64,000 bases of DNA. Source: Talinum fruticosum. Lineage: Eukaryota; Streptophyta; Magnoliopsida; Caryophyllales; Talinaceae. The notes beneath the pieces are model-generated. The model saw only the letters and a program-made list of their open reading frames with translations. It was not told where the DNA came from and did no database searches. The DNA lies in assembly GCA_021018815.1 (NCBI GenBank), contig JAITYX010000086.1, positions 2,294,001-2,358,000 on the forward strand, in the 5' to 3' direction. The position numbers were made by a program, and so were the translations under genes. Below are positions 22,491 through 33,239 of the stretch, piece after piece (positions within the stretch are counted from its first letter, which is position 1; every line of letters begins with the position of its first letter).

Positions 22491-22739
22491 AACCAAAAAC
22501 TTCGAAATCTAGTTTCGCACTAAATCTAGATGTCATAATGAACCAACGAGTCCACAACAGACTTAGGAAGCTCCAAAAGAAAAAGAAGTTGCCAAAGAAG
22601 AAGACCCAATCCTTAAATAGCTTCAAAACTCACAGATGACTTTTATATATGGAAACTCATATTTTCCTCCCAAATGCATAGACAAGCCTTGATCGATGCA
22701 CTTAGTAAGATTGAAGTTTCTCTCAAAACCAGGCTATAG

Positions 22740-23270
22740 GAGATGGTAAAATTGGTCAATACTGGGGATGGAACCATTACATTTGACAAGAAAGACCTAA
22801 CCGAACAAGGCATTGCACGAACAATAGCCTTTATCCGATCGTAACTTCCATCAATGAGTTTATCTCTCTAACCTTAGTAGACAATGGATCCGTTGTAAAA
22901 ATCTTCCTTTAGAGGATCTGTTGAAAGGTTAGGCATCGAGACAGCAACAACTCTCCAAGCAAACTGTTTATCTCCGAGCTTACAATAATTCCAAAAGAAC
23001 AGTTTTGGGAACAATGACTCTTCTAATCAATGTCGGGCCAGTGGTGAAGAACATTGACTTCCAACACCTAGATATTCAAGCTACCTTTAATATCCTTCTA
23101 GGATGCCCTTGGTTACATCAACACGAGGTTGTGCCCTCCACACTACACTAGAAGGTCAAAATGATTATTAAAGGTCAGGTGGTAAGCTGTTAAAGGAGAC
23201 AATCTTTGTGCCACTATCACTTCGAGGAGTCCGTTGATGAAATTGAGGTTAAGCTTACTAGTTACCCGAA
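22740..23270 (+). pseudogene. Tat gypsy protease region remnant (T1)
   Basis: Near 22858 LTLVDNGSVVKIFL gives the D(N/S)GS active-site block of Tat-lineage aspartic proteases, which cut the Gag-Pol polyprotein. It is followed by ILLGCPWLHQHEVVPSTLH at about 23095-23150, the usual ILG.PWLH....PS.LHQ block after the protease in this lineage, with a stop replacing the residue after LH. The frame shifts at least twice. RT is not present downstream. Confidence 0.78.
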
Positions 23271-23330
23271 CACATAACTAAAAGGGAAATAACAAGCATA
23301 ATACATGAAAAATAAAATGTTCTAAAGGGG

Positions 23331-24301
23331 CAAAAAAAAAGTTTCTTAAAATTTATTCTTTCCTTATTATAAGCCCTAGTCAATTTTCATCTTTTTTCCT
23401 TTTAAGCCATTAGATTCATTTACATCTCCCTCCGTTCACTTTTTCAGCTCTCCAATCTTGTAAGCCCTTCTTTCTTCTTCGTCCTTAGCTTATGCCTTTC
23501 TTCACCGACTTGTTCAATAATTTGCGAGACTACTTCGTGAATATGAAGGGGTGTCGTTGTAGGGACATTCCCTCCTGGATTGTGTTCTCGAGCACTCGGT
23601 GCTTTGCATCTTTCTGGATCTGTCTCTTTTATCCATTCTAGGTAAAATCTAGAGACATTCGTAAATTATTTGTCTACGAGATTCAATAACTAATGCATGT
23701 TTATGTAGTATTCAACCCATCTAGGTACCCGGCTTGTACTGCTGAAAATATCGAAGAAGGCAGGCGCGATACAATCCAGGTAAGGAATATCCTGCACTCA
23801 TCCTATTTGCTGCATTACATGGTCCGGAAAATAGTTCGTATCTGGTTCCAAGTCCCAAGAAACGTACAAACGGATACCTCTAAATATGTGTCCTAAATTT
23901 GGACACCCTCCAATGCTCGATGTACCACTTGAAATGATATCTCACCCTAAAGCGGGACTTCGCGAGGATACTACCCTTTTAGTCACGAAAGCAAGTCGTT
24001 GTCGTTGAAAAAATTGGGTAGCCAAGTATTAGTCGGGTTTTGAAGTCCCCACACCATCTCAAAGTACTCTATAAGCTAGATTTGCACAACACGAGATAAA
24101 AACAAATTAATAGTGTTTTGCACAACCAGAGTCATCCTGATTTAAAGCCCAGTAGGAGCAAAATTGTAAAAAATAATATTAATAAGAAAAAGAAAAAGGG
24201 AAAAGCCGAAAACTTTCGCGTCACTGGCGCCGGACAACCTTTCTTGGTCGTCGCCACCTTTCGACCACAACGGCCTGCTCCCGACTATTTTAAATACTAC
24301 T
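23331..24301. other. unassigned stretch
   Basis: T-rich at first, then mixed composition. I see no domain, no LTR start or end that matches others here, and no RNA gene. The words GGCGCCGGACAACC (24227) and TTTTAAATACTAC just before the Sirevirus LTR recall LTR-type GGCGCC words in LTR-B (38.1 kb), which is weak evidence. It could be Tat 3' material or target DNA. Confidence 0.3.
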
Positions 24302-24930
24302 TGAAGACTAAGAATTTGCATGTTTAACATTCTAAGTACTATAAAGGAATCAGGTACGAACTTCATCTCTTGTAGGTTTTGATTACAAGTCATTCTAAGT
24401 GTTATAGAAACTTTTCTAAGCGTTACAAAAACTAATGCATAAGTTTTTCATCTGTTTCTAACCGACTCGGAAAGCATACTGTTGCTCATCTTTTCACATT
24501 TGTAGTTCCGAGTCACTCGGACAACACTTAGATTTATTGCATGTTCAAACACTCGCCCTAACACGCTTAAACATAGGTCCGACTTCATATTCCAAGATCG
24601 GGTGAATTACGACATTAGTTCATGTCTTCTAGTCAGCTTGTTTTGTTTGAACTTTATCTGTCTAGATCAAGTATTCTTGCTCTGATATTCTTAATCTAAC
24701 TTGATCTTTCTCCAGACAGACTCGGATGGAATTTGAGTATAATGAATATTAGACTCAGAAAATTCCATTCCTTTCTAACTAAGATAATTATGCACTTAAT
24801 TATCTTAATTAAATTATTATCTATATCTAATCTTGGACCAAAGTACTTTGTACTTTGAGAACCAAAACTTGATTTACTTTTGTAGGTTATCTAAACGAGG
24901 TTATCCTACTTTTGAACTACAAAAGCAACT
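24302..24930 (+). repeat. Sirevirus LTR fragment S3 (5' part)
   Basis: It starts TGAAGACTAAG, then ACTATAAAGGAATCAGGTAC (24338), GACTCGGATGGAATTTGAGT (24720) and TTGGACCAAAGTA (24834), in the same order as in S5 and S6. No polypurine tract precedes it, so the left edge is an outer LTR end. It breaks off after the AACTACAAAAGCAACTGG word near 24930, where LINE sequence begins. Confidence 0.82.
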
Positions 24931-25910
24931 GGTCGATATAGAGCTCTATTAAGAGGGTTTGCATGAATAGCCTCATGTGCTTAATTTAATCTTGTTTGGG
25001 CTTCCTACACCTTTATATGGATATTCCTAAATTGCAGCTAGTTCAATTTCTACAGTAGTTTCTTGAGTTGCTACAGTTTTCTAGTTACTTGGAACATCTG
25101 TAGTCCCCTTAAGCTGCTCGGACCATTTTTTCTTCACTCGCTGTTTGAAATATGGGCTCAAAGACCACATGTTGTAGTATTTGAATCTCTTCTTCCTTGT
25201 TGTTGGTCTGCCTTCAAGCTTAACATGGAGTGGGCAATGTTCAAATATGCCTTCATTAAATACTTCATATTCTGCAATGGGAAACTGATCCAGCTCTATA
25301 CCATTAATGAACACCTCATCAATTATGGAGAATATTCTGTTTCTGCCTTGTTTATTGTTCCAAGTATATTTGTGCCCAATGTACTTCTATTCCTACACTT
25401 CACAATCAATTGCCCATTGGTGGAAATCCAATGTGTCAGCCCTGTGAACTTCCTCTCCACGTATTCTTTCATCTAATTAAAGCATTGCATTAAAATCACC
25501 TCCAATTACCCATGGTAGAGTAATTCCGCTTTGCAATGCCAGTAACTCAATCCATAAAGTTTGCCTCTCTTCAACATTATTTTCTCCATAGATCGTAGTT
25601 ATCAACAGTTTCTTGCCTTTTTCCTCTAGTAAAGCATGAATGAATTTTCTATGTATTTTCAGTATTAAGAGATTCACCTTTGTAGTTCTCCAAATCAATC
25701 GGATCCTTCTTTTCTGTTATGGTGTTGCATTGGTTACTCGCTTTCATTCCCTAGCTTAGTCTAGCCTTGATTTCATTTTCCTTATTCAGCAAGATTTTGG
25801 TTTCGGACAACCCTAGCACCTTGCACTTATTATCCCTAAACATAGCTTTAATCGCTTCTTGCTTATTTGGGCTATTAAAGCCCCTTATGTTCCGAAGTAG
25901 AGGCTATCTA
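24931..25910 (-). pseudogene. LINE ORF2 endonuclease remnant
   Basis: The minus-strand start shows NIRGFNSPNKQEAIK (about 25900-25855), then KVLGLSETKILL, the NxR and E-T-K motifs of the AP-like endonuclease. At 25698-25477 the frame reads KLLITTIYGENNVEERQTLW and ends in WVIGGDFNAML with the catalytic GGDFN. At 25314-25081 FINGIELDQFPIAEYEVF leads to FEHCPLHV, in place of the usual SDH motif, so the catalytic S-D-H reads E-H-C here, and then a SLSPYFKQRVKKKW linker. Two or more frame breaks separate the blocks. Confidence 0.85.
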
Positions 25911-25941
25911 TGGTAAGCTACCAAGGATCCAAAAGCTGTTT

Positions 25942-26850
25942 CTAGACTGCCATGTTCATTGGTGTAGAGACTTGGTTGTGTTGATCGGGATTCACTATAG
26001 TGATAATCTGTTTAGGTTCCCCTCCTTGCCTTGCAATATGTGCAGGTTCACTACTAGCATATTGTTCTTCCTGTACTTGATTGAGGCTCTTCCTGAACTG
26101 GTTGAGGTTCGACTTAACTTGTTCTTTCCTTCTCCATACCCTCACTGTTTTCTTTCTCGAGTTTGTGGTTTCATGCCCAAATTGTTTGCAATAATCACAT
26201 TTCATTGGTAACCATTCATACTCCACTAGCTTGTGACCCCCTTCTTATCCATGAAACTAATCCAATCTTTAAAGGCTTTTCCAAAGTCCATCTCAACGAG
26301 CACCCTTGCATAAGTGGCTTTCGACTTATTTTGAGTATGTTTATCCGTAGTTAAAGATCGTCCAACTAGACTAGATATCTTACTCAACCTTTCATGAATA
26401 GTCCAAAACTTCAAATCCAGATTGTGGAACTTTACCAAGATAGGCACCCTTGCTAGCTCATCTGTTTCGATTAGTTGTCCGATCGCCCAAGCATGTATTA
26501 CCAGGGGCTTTTTGTCAAAATAAACAAAATTGTTTTTCAAAACCTCATCTCTCTCCATTGTTGAATGAAACGGAGCGATAAACACACCCCACTTCTTAGC
26601 CATTGCCATATCAAATCCCTTAGAACCCCAAATTCGATTGAAAAAAACCATCATCATCGACAGTGGTGCATTTGCTCCAAGTACAAAGCATATTATGGAA
26701 GAGGACCAGAATTCTACCTCGGTTTGGATATCAGCTTCTTTAATGCACTCTAATTGCATCGCATTATGTGTGAGAGGTGGGATATAGTTCAATTTATAAC
26801 CTACATTTGGTCCTTCAATCGTTCGTGCGGGGTATTATTCCTCCTCCATT
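25942..26850 (-). pseudogene. LINE ORF1: DUF4283-like domain plus CCHC zinc knuckle
   Basis: The 188-codon minus-strand frame 26792-26226 has the DUF4283 pattern: EADIQTEVEFWSSSIICFVL near its start, then IWGSKGFDMAMAKKWGVFI, KPLVIHAWAI and VPILVKFHNLDLKFW. A stop and frame change separate it from 26226-25942, which opens MEYEWLPMKCDYCKQFGH, the zinc knuckle CxxCxxFGHxxxxC with the last Cys replaced by Ser (TNSRKK). A polar tail follows. Plant L1 ORF1 proteins bind element RNA. Overlapping plus-strand open frames are shadows. Confidence 0.87.
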
Positions 26851-27215
26851 TTGTACGCCCATGATTGGGTTCTTCTCTTACTCCTTAATGCATCTATACA
26901 TCCATTGAAGCTCGTTCGAAACTCATCTTGCCGAGCCGAGGCCTGCTGGTCTTACTTGGTTTTAATATTGCTTGTCGTCAATTCGTTGTTCTTGCGGTAC
27001 TATTCCACTTGCTTAATTCAGCATTTTCTTATTCAATATCTAAGCAAAGATTTCGTGTTAGTCGAGATTCATCTCGCTGGTGTAGGAGATTCAGATTTGG
27101 GTTTCAATTTTGTGTTTTTCTTTGCTTTCCTTGCCATGGTCAAGGATAACAAGATTTTTCTCTCTAGAACGCTCCTCCTTCTCTCTACCCCATGGTCTAA
27201 ATAATAAAGACTCAA

Positions 27216-28326
27216 AATTAAATTTAAATCCAATTACTAAAAGTAACCTAAAAAATTTTTTTAGGTGGGGGATAAACGAAATTAATAACAAAAGGCTATA
27301 AATTTGTAAATAAAATTGACAAACTAAAGAAAATAACTAAAAAGTAAGTAAATAATCGTCAAAGATATGAAATTTATAAAAGGACTTAGTATAATATATA
27401 TCCACCATGCAAATATTTATCATTAATACACAAATTGATCTACCCATGAGCTAAACTATAGAAAGACAACTACTAGTGGATCTTCCCGTTTTTCTTTAGT
27501 TATTAGTTTACTTAGGCCTAGCCCTAATATAAACCCTACTAATTATGGTGATCCTAGCATTAGCACATAATTTAATCAAATTAAAGCATTAAGTATTACA
27601 AAATATCATTTAGCACCTAGTATCTAATCTAGTAGCAAATTGATTTAAAAAGGATCTATGATAATTTTCTAATTAAAAGAGATGGATATGAGCCATCCAC
27701 AATTAACTAAGGTGATACTTATGTCTAAAAGATTAAGCGATTACCTACTCAAACCCTTTAAACTATCATATGAATTTCTTTAAAACTAATTAGCATGCAT
27801 TCTAATCAATTAGACATAAAATCATAAACATTAAACACAAATTATCATAGAATCACGAACAAAATCAATAAGACAACAAAGATCGAAACTTTGTTTCAAA
27901 ATAAATAATTTAACATGGTTTCAAGTAGATTATACTAAGTATAAAAACTACTCAAACATAATATAATTTAGGACACATAACCTAAATATAAATAACATTT
28001 TTGAAATTAAACTAACAATAAAAATAAATTCTTAAAATAAAAATTACAATAATAATAATAATACTACCAATATTGATTAAGATTATGAGGATGGTTGATG
28101 CTTGGCCTGGATGGACGTGGGAAAGAAGCGAAAATAGTGAGAGGATTAGAGAGGGGAAATGAGTGTGAACATGATGAAGATGATGAGTGATAAGATGATT
28201 GCATGATGGTGGAGGAAAGAAGAGGATGATGATAATGATGATTTGATGATCAAAACACAACGAGGGGATGATTTTGATGATGATTTAATGATGAAAACAC
28301 AACGAGGGGATAATTCGATGACAGGG
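27216..28326. other. AT-rich unassigned stretch
   Basis: Very AT-rich and without coding frames, except low-complexity ones on the minus strand at 28012-28260. The minus strand reads like LTR or UTR material (a TTTGAGTAGTTTTTATAC word near 27950), but no terminal sequence was found. It may be a decayed LTR or original target DNA. The right end has a direct repeat next to the LTR-B start. Confidence 0.3.
28237..28310 (+). repeat. direct repeat, 32-bp unit at 42-bp offset
   Basis: GATGATTTGATGATCAAAAC... at 28237-28268 is repeated with two differences at 28279-28310; both end in ACACAACGAGGGGA. It sits just before the LTR-B start at 28327. Confidence 0.75.
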
Positions 28327-28917
28327 TGTAGACGCCTAAAAGTGTCGTCTCCTATCTCTTTATTTTTGGTTTGTTTTGTTGGCCCGATATGGATAATCCT
28401 GAGTCCGATTTGCGGATTTGGATCTCGGATCGTGATCGATTAGTGCAACATAAGCTAGTAAACCACAAAGAACCCCCAAAATCAAATCAATAGCCTTTCA
28501 TGGATCGGTCCATAAATCCTCTTTCTTTCAAACCGTCCAAGAACTGGGATGAGCCTTTAGAGATTATGGACTCCTATATTGTGCGTAGGAAAATTTTAAG
28601 TACAGAATACCGCATTCTACTTTTGTCCAAATTAGACAAGGAGCTGAAGAACAGAAGACGGCATTAAAGCATTGCATTTCATGATCGGAGGCATCAATGT
28701 GTTGTGTTTTAAGCTTCACGAGACAACCCACATGATGCTAGAAGCTTTTACCGATGTCGTGGCCGGCGCCCACCTTTTAGAAGCATGGTGGAACGCTGCG
28801 TTTTGGGCTTGGAAAGTCCTTAGAGACACAACTAGGGCACGAAACCGTAGGAGCGCCCGAGTTGGCGGCGGCCGCCTTCCTCCGTTTACCCGGTTTTACA
28901 CGAGACCTAAGTTAAAA
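28327..28917 (+). repeat. LTR-B fragment (Tat gypsy LTR, 5' part)
   Basis: It starts TGTAGACGCCTAAAAGTGTC and follows the T2 LTR (37485 on) for about 590 bp. Shared words include AAACCACAAAGAACC (28459; 37595), GCATTTCATGATC (28673; 37807) and GGCCGGCGCC-type words (28762). It is cut by an inverted Sirevirus LTR piece. The 108-codon frame at 28672-28998 lies across the junction and is not open in the other copy. Confidence 0.78.
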
Positions 28918-29201
28918 TGTCTTAGAGCGAGTGTTTCCACATACGATAAATATGAGTCATGTCCGAATGACTCGGAACTACGAGATGTGAAAACATAAGC
29001 AATACTATGCTTTACGAGTCGATCGAAACATATGAAAACATATACGGTAGTTTACGTAATCCTCGGAAGAGGTTCTATATTGCTCGGAAAAGTTTCCATA
29101 TCACATAGAATGACTTGTAGTCAAAACATTCAAGAGATGAAGTTTGTACCTGATTCCTTTATAGCACTCGGAATGTCATACTTACAATGTCCGAGTCTTC
29201 A
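28918..29201 (-). repeat. inverted Sirevirus LTR fragment S4
   Basis: On the minus strand it starts TGAAGACTCGGACATTG (ending at plus position 29201), then CTATAAAGGAATCAGGTAC and a GAACCTCTTCCGAGG stretch. This is the first 280 bases of the LTR family. No purine tract lies beyond its start, so it is an outer LTR end. It is in inverted orientation to S5. Confidence 0.8.
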
Positions 29202-29249
29202 CTCAAGCCCTTCCAAGTCTCCATCCGGAGAGGTAGTAGAGAAGAATAG

Positions 29250-29650
29250 GTAGCTGCTTCAGAGCGGCTCATTTTGAGGAGAAGGAGGAAGAGAAGGAAG
29301 AGGCGAAGGAGGAAGAAGGAGAGAAGAAAGATGAAGCCGAGGGACCAGGTGCTTAAGTTCCTCAACCTGAACCGATTAGCTCACACGAGTAGTCTAAGTG
29401 AGTCGGAAGACCTGCGGACGTTGGACGAGTCCACAATGGTCAAACCAGAAGAAGCACCCCCTCTATAGTTTTCCGGAGGATGAGCCTCTTGATGACTTAG
29501 TTCTGGGTTAGTCACTCGGAGCTGAGCCACTACTGGAGATTCTAATGTTGTTGCCACTTGTGATCTTCCACGTCCTCCCGGGCTTACCAGCGCGCCGCAC
29601 TACCAACTCATCCACCTCAACACAAACCGCCCCCGCTCCACCATCTTAAT
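29250..29650 (+). pseudogene. env-like ORF C-terminal remnant (S5)
   Basis: A RRRKRRKRRRRKKERRK-type frame lies at 29274-29325, and in the neighbouring frame a KEEEKKDEAEGPGA-like acidic-basic repeat, followed by a Ser/Glu-rich stretch and a Pro-rich end (PPQHKPPPLHH near 29610). It matches the K/E block and proline tail of the S2 env-like ORF (14.8-15.07 kb). Which frame was original is uncertain. A short coiled-coil or disordered tail is the best description. Confidence 0.45.
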
Positions 29651-30122
29651 TTTTTTCCTTGTTCTATTAATTATTTTTGTCCGGACATCAATTGTATCAA
29701 CTTTATACGTTATTCCCTTTTTTTTTTTTTGCTTAATGGCAAGGGGGAGAATACTAAAATAAATTGTTGTCTTGTTTAGGGGAGTTTTTCACCCTCCTTT
29801 TGTGTATTTTCTTTGTTTTTGTGTATATATGAATGAAGTTTTTATTTTAGAGCATAATTATTTCCGAGTTCACTCTTTACGAGTTTAAATCTCTTATTAT
29901 TTAGATTTGCTCCGATATATCTCGCTCACATATTTTCTCTTTTCTCTCGCTCTGTTATAAGGGCTTATATTCTTAGCTGTATGAGTTGTCCGCAAAAATG
30001 TTCTACATAAGAATCACTTCACTCACAACTTCATATTTTGATATATTCTACTAAGTAAGAATGAAAACTCATCATTATTTTACTCACAAAGTTTCTATCT
30101 CGAGTATGGAATGCCTTTCATC

Positions 30123-30136
30123 AAAAAGGAGGAGAT
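30123..30136 (+). other. copia polypurine tract (S5)
   Basis: AAAAAGGAGGAGAT is directly followed by the LTR start TAAAGATTTAG (TGAAGACT in other copies). It primes plus-strand cDNA. Confidence 0.8.
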
Positions 30137-31631
30137 TAAAGATTTAGACTACGAGACTAGATCGTTTTGAGTACTACATAAAGACTCGGTACAAACCTCA
30201 TCCCTCCTAAGTTTTGATTACAAGTAATTTTGAGTGTTATAGAAAATCCTGCATAAGTTTTCATTCGATTCCGATCGACTCGGAAAACACATTCTTATTT
30301 ATATTCTCACATTGATGTTTCGAGTCACTCGGACATCACTAAGATTTATCGCATGTTCAAATAATCTCTGTAACATTTCTAATCCGAGTTCGATCTGCAT
30401 ATTTCGATGCAAAGGGAATTATAGTGTTTATTTATCTCTCTAAGTCAGCATGTTTGTTTGAGAATTATTTGTCAAGATCAAGTTCAGTATACTTGTGATA
30501 TTTTCACTCTTATAACTTGATCTTTCTTAGGACAGAACTCGGATGGAATTTGAGTATAATGAATATTAGATTCAGAAAATTCCACTCTTCTCTGCCTAAG
30601 ATAATTATGCACTTAATTGTCTTAATTAAATTATTATCTATGCCTAATCTTAGACCAAAGTATTTTATACTTTGAGAACCAAAATTGTTTACCTTTGTAG
30701 GTTATCCAAACAAGGTTATCTCATTTTCGAATTACAAAAGTAACCGGCTTCAAGTCGTCAATCACCGATGAGACAAGGCTTTTCTACTTCGAACAAGGCT
30801 CGAGATCGTTGTGTCGGGGTTGTTTGTTTCCAAAACTGGAAAACTTTAACGCAAAGCTCAACGGTGGTGTCCACCTTACTTTTCAGGCATCACCAGGTGA
30901 CTAGCGCACCTTTAGGAGCCAAGAGCCGTTGCACAACGTTCACATCCTAATGGATCTTTTGTGAGCAACTCAAAAGAACTGTTAGAATGGTCAAGAAGGA
31001 CTTCTGTTCAGAAATTAGTCACAATGACTAATTTGCTTGGTCATCTATAAATAGAAGCCACCTCTCAAGACTTTAATATTGTCTGCAATTATTGTTGAAA
31101 CACATTACTTAAGCAAAAGTCATTGTTTTTATATTTAATCTTCTATTTACAACTCCCAGCTTGTAATTCATACTTTCCGAGTTGTAAAGTCATGTAATAA
31201 GTTACATACTCTTCTTATTTTCCGAGTAATGTCTCATGACTGAGTCTGTAAGGGTTAACTCAGCTCGAGTTGTCCCTAGCTGTAAAGGTTACCTTAGTTA
31301 GGAAGTACTAGATCGGATAAGGGAATTTCTGAGTCTAGAAAACTCTATAAGGAATTGTTTAAGGGAGCAATTCGGTTAAGTCAGTCTGCTGTATTTTATG
31401 AATTCAAAATAGTGCATTTGACTTGGTGCTTGGACTAGCACTATCCATGGTTGTCTGCCCTATGAGGGTTTACACGTATCTTTGAGTTCACTCTTTTCCG
31501 AGTCCAATCTAGACTTAAATTGTGTTGTTCATTCTTTTCAAGCTTAAATCTTCCAAGTTTGATAAAATTTTCTCATCACCTTATTCACCCTCCCTATAGG
31601 GTGCTTAAGACTCTCTAAGAGTTAACCTTAA
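30137..31631 (+). repeat. Sirevirus 3' LTR (S5)
   Basis: About 1,495 bp with all family landmarks: GGAATTTGAGTATAATG near 30545, TTAGACCAAAGTA near 30650, TATAAATAG at 31046-31054 (probable TATA box), AACTCAGCTCG at 31257, and a terminal GAGTTAACCTTAA. The 60-codon frame at 30768-30950 is not conserved in sister LTRs. Confidence 0.85.
31046..31054 (+). promoter_or_regulatory. LTR TATA box (S5)
   Basis: TATAAATAG in TCATC-TATAAATAG-AAGCCAC, conserved in position among the Sirevirus LTRs here. Confidence 0.6.
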
Positions 31632-31734
31632 GTGAGTTTTAATGATATGCTTGCATTAGACATCCCGCACTTAGCAACCTTTAAATTAGTTTAAATACTA
31701 TTTTGGTCCATTAGGAAAACTTTATTGTACCCCT

Positions 31735-33239
31735 TGAAGACTCGGATTATACACTTATATCATTTTGAGTACTATCAAGGAATCAGGTACAAAATTCATC
31801 ACTTCTATGTTTTGATTTCAAGTCATTCTAAATATTATAGAAACTTTTCTAAGTGTTATAGTATCTTTTCCTTATGTTAGAGAAACTATTGCATATGCTT
31901 TGATTCGATTCTGACTGACTCAGAAAGTACAATCTTGTTCATTAATTCACTCCAATAGCTCCGAGTCACTCGGACATCACTCGAGATGTCACTCAAACTT
32001 ATCGTATGTTCAAACAATCTGAACAAGCACTTTCAAACCAAGTTCGACTTCATATTCTAAGTTCAAGGAATTACAGTGTTAATTCAACTTTCAAAGTCAG
32101 CATGTGTTGATTGAATTATATATGTCTAGATCAAGTACTCTTACTCGATATACTATGTCTAACTTGATCTTTCTCTAGACGGACTCGGATGGAATATTAG
32201 TATAATGAATATTAAACTCGAAATTTCCACTCTTCAAGGACTCGGATAATTATGCACTTATTATCTTATTTAACTTATTATTTGTGTCTAATCTTTGACC
32301 AAAGTATTTTATACTTTGAGAACTAAAATTGGTTCACTTTTATAGGTTATCAAAACGAGGTTATCCTACTTTTGAATGACAAAAGTAACCGACTTCAAGA
32401 TGTAAAATCGTCGACAAACAAGGCTTTTTCTACTTCGACCAAGGCCCGGACATTGTGTCGGGGTTGTCTCTTTCCAAAACTGGAAATATTCAACGCTAAG
32501 CTCAACGAGTGGTTTCCACCCAACTTTTCAAACACCACCGAGTGGAATGGGACATCCTAAGGAGTCAAGAGCCATTGCTCAACGTTCACATCTCAACGGA
32601 TCTTTCACGAGAGGACTTCTAATCGGAAGATAGTCACAATGGCTAATATGTTTGGTCATCTATAAATATAAGCCAATTCACAAGACTTGAAGATTGCTGA
32701 ACCTATTGCTCAAATCCTATCTCTCTGTATAGTACTCACTCAATCTTCATCTTACGACTCCAAGTCTACACTTAACACTTTTTTCACTGTAAAGTCGTGT
32801 AATCAGTCACAAAACTTTCTTTTTACTTTCTGTCTAAGGTCCCTTGACTGAGCTCTAAGGGTTAACTCAGCTCGGTTGTTCCTAGCTGGAAAGGTTATCT
32901 CGGTTAGGATGTACTAGATCGGATAAGGGAACTTCGAGTCTAGGAAAACGTTGTAAAGAATTGTCTACGTAAGCAATTCTGGTTGAGTGAGTCTACTCTA
33001 TTTTGGGATTCAAAATAGTGGATTTGACTTGGTTCTTGGATTAGCACTGGCCGTGGTTTTGTGCCCCAGGAGGGTTTTCATGTAATTTACGAGTTGATAG
33101 TTTTACGAGTCCAATCTAAACTCGAGACTGACCTTAAAGTTTAATTTAAACTTTAACCCACCATTTATTGTTTAAATTTCCTCATCACCCAATTCAACCC
33201 CTTCTAAGGTGACTATGACTCTCCAAGAGCAAACCTTCA
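31735..33239 (+). mobile_element. Sirevirus solo LTR S6 with target duplication CCCCT
   Basis: An LTR from TGAAGACTCGG to AAACCTTCA, 1,505 bp, flanked by CCCCT on both sides (31730-31734 and 33240-33244). No primer-binding site or polypurine tract adjoins it. It carries TATAAATATA at 32661, AACTCAGCTCGG at 32872, and the usual end GAGCAAACCTTCA. It formed by recombination between the two LTRs of a complete element inserted in the Tat leader. It is the best full-length reference for this LTR family in the window. Confidence 0.88.
32661..32670 (+). promoter_or_regulatory. LTR TATA box (S6)
   Basis: TATAAATATA in GGTCATC-TATAAATATA-AGCC, same place as in the other Sirevirus LTRs. Confidence 0.6.

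Larger units (their letters stand above)
20000..23330 (+). mobile_element. Tat-type gypsy fragment T1 (leader, gag, protease)
   Basis: It starts within the untranslated leader, right after the S2 LTR, and runs through tandem leader repeats, gag and the protease region, ending around 23330 before RT. Leader and gag match the copy at 33.24-35.64 kb (T2), for example the GCATGCTTGAAT(A/G)AGTGTG word at 20138 and 33520. The rest of the element is missing. No LTR-B is attached on either side. Confidence 0.75.
24931..27215 (-). mobile_element. L1-type LINE, 5' half only (ORF1 and endonuclease)
   Basis: On the minus strand: ORF1 with DUF4283-like domain and zinc knuckle (about 26850-25942), then the ORF2 endonuclease (25910 to about 25060) and a short part of the following linker. 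RT, the zinc-binding end and poly(A) are absent. The right edge near 27215 is estimated. Losing the 3' end while keeping the 5' end is opposite to normal LINE truncation, so the element was cut after insertion. Confidence 0.8.
29202..31631 (+). mobile_element. Sirevirus S5, 3' end (env-like tail, UTR, 3' LTR)
   Basis: It comprises a K/E-rich env-like tail (29.25-29.65 kb), a T-rich UTR with the AAGGGGGAGAA tract at 29741, a polypurine tract (30123-30136) and an LTR of about 1,495 bp (30137-31631). Everything 5' of the env-like tail is missing at the junction with the inverted S4 piece. The final five LTR bases read CTTAA instead of CTTCA. Confidence 0.82.

Noticed and set aside
25063..25476. 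137-codon plus-strand frame
   Set aside because: It is the antisense of the LINE endonuclease, whose minus-strand motifs (GGDFN, WxLSPYFKQ) are clear.
28672..28998. 108-codon frame that looks protein-like
   Set aside because: It crosses the joint between an LTR-B piece and an inverted copia LTR; the homologous LTR at 37.8-38.1 kb is not open.
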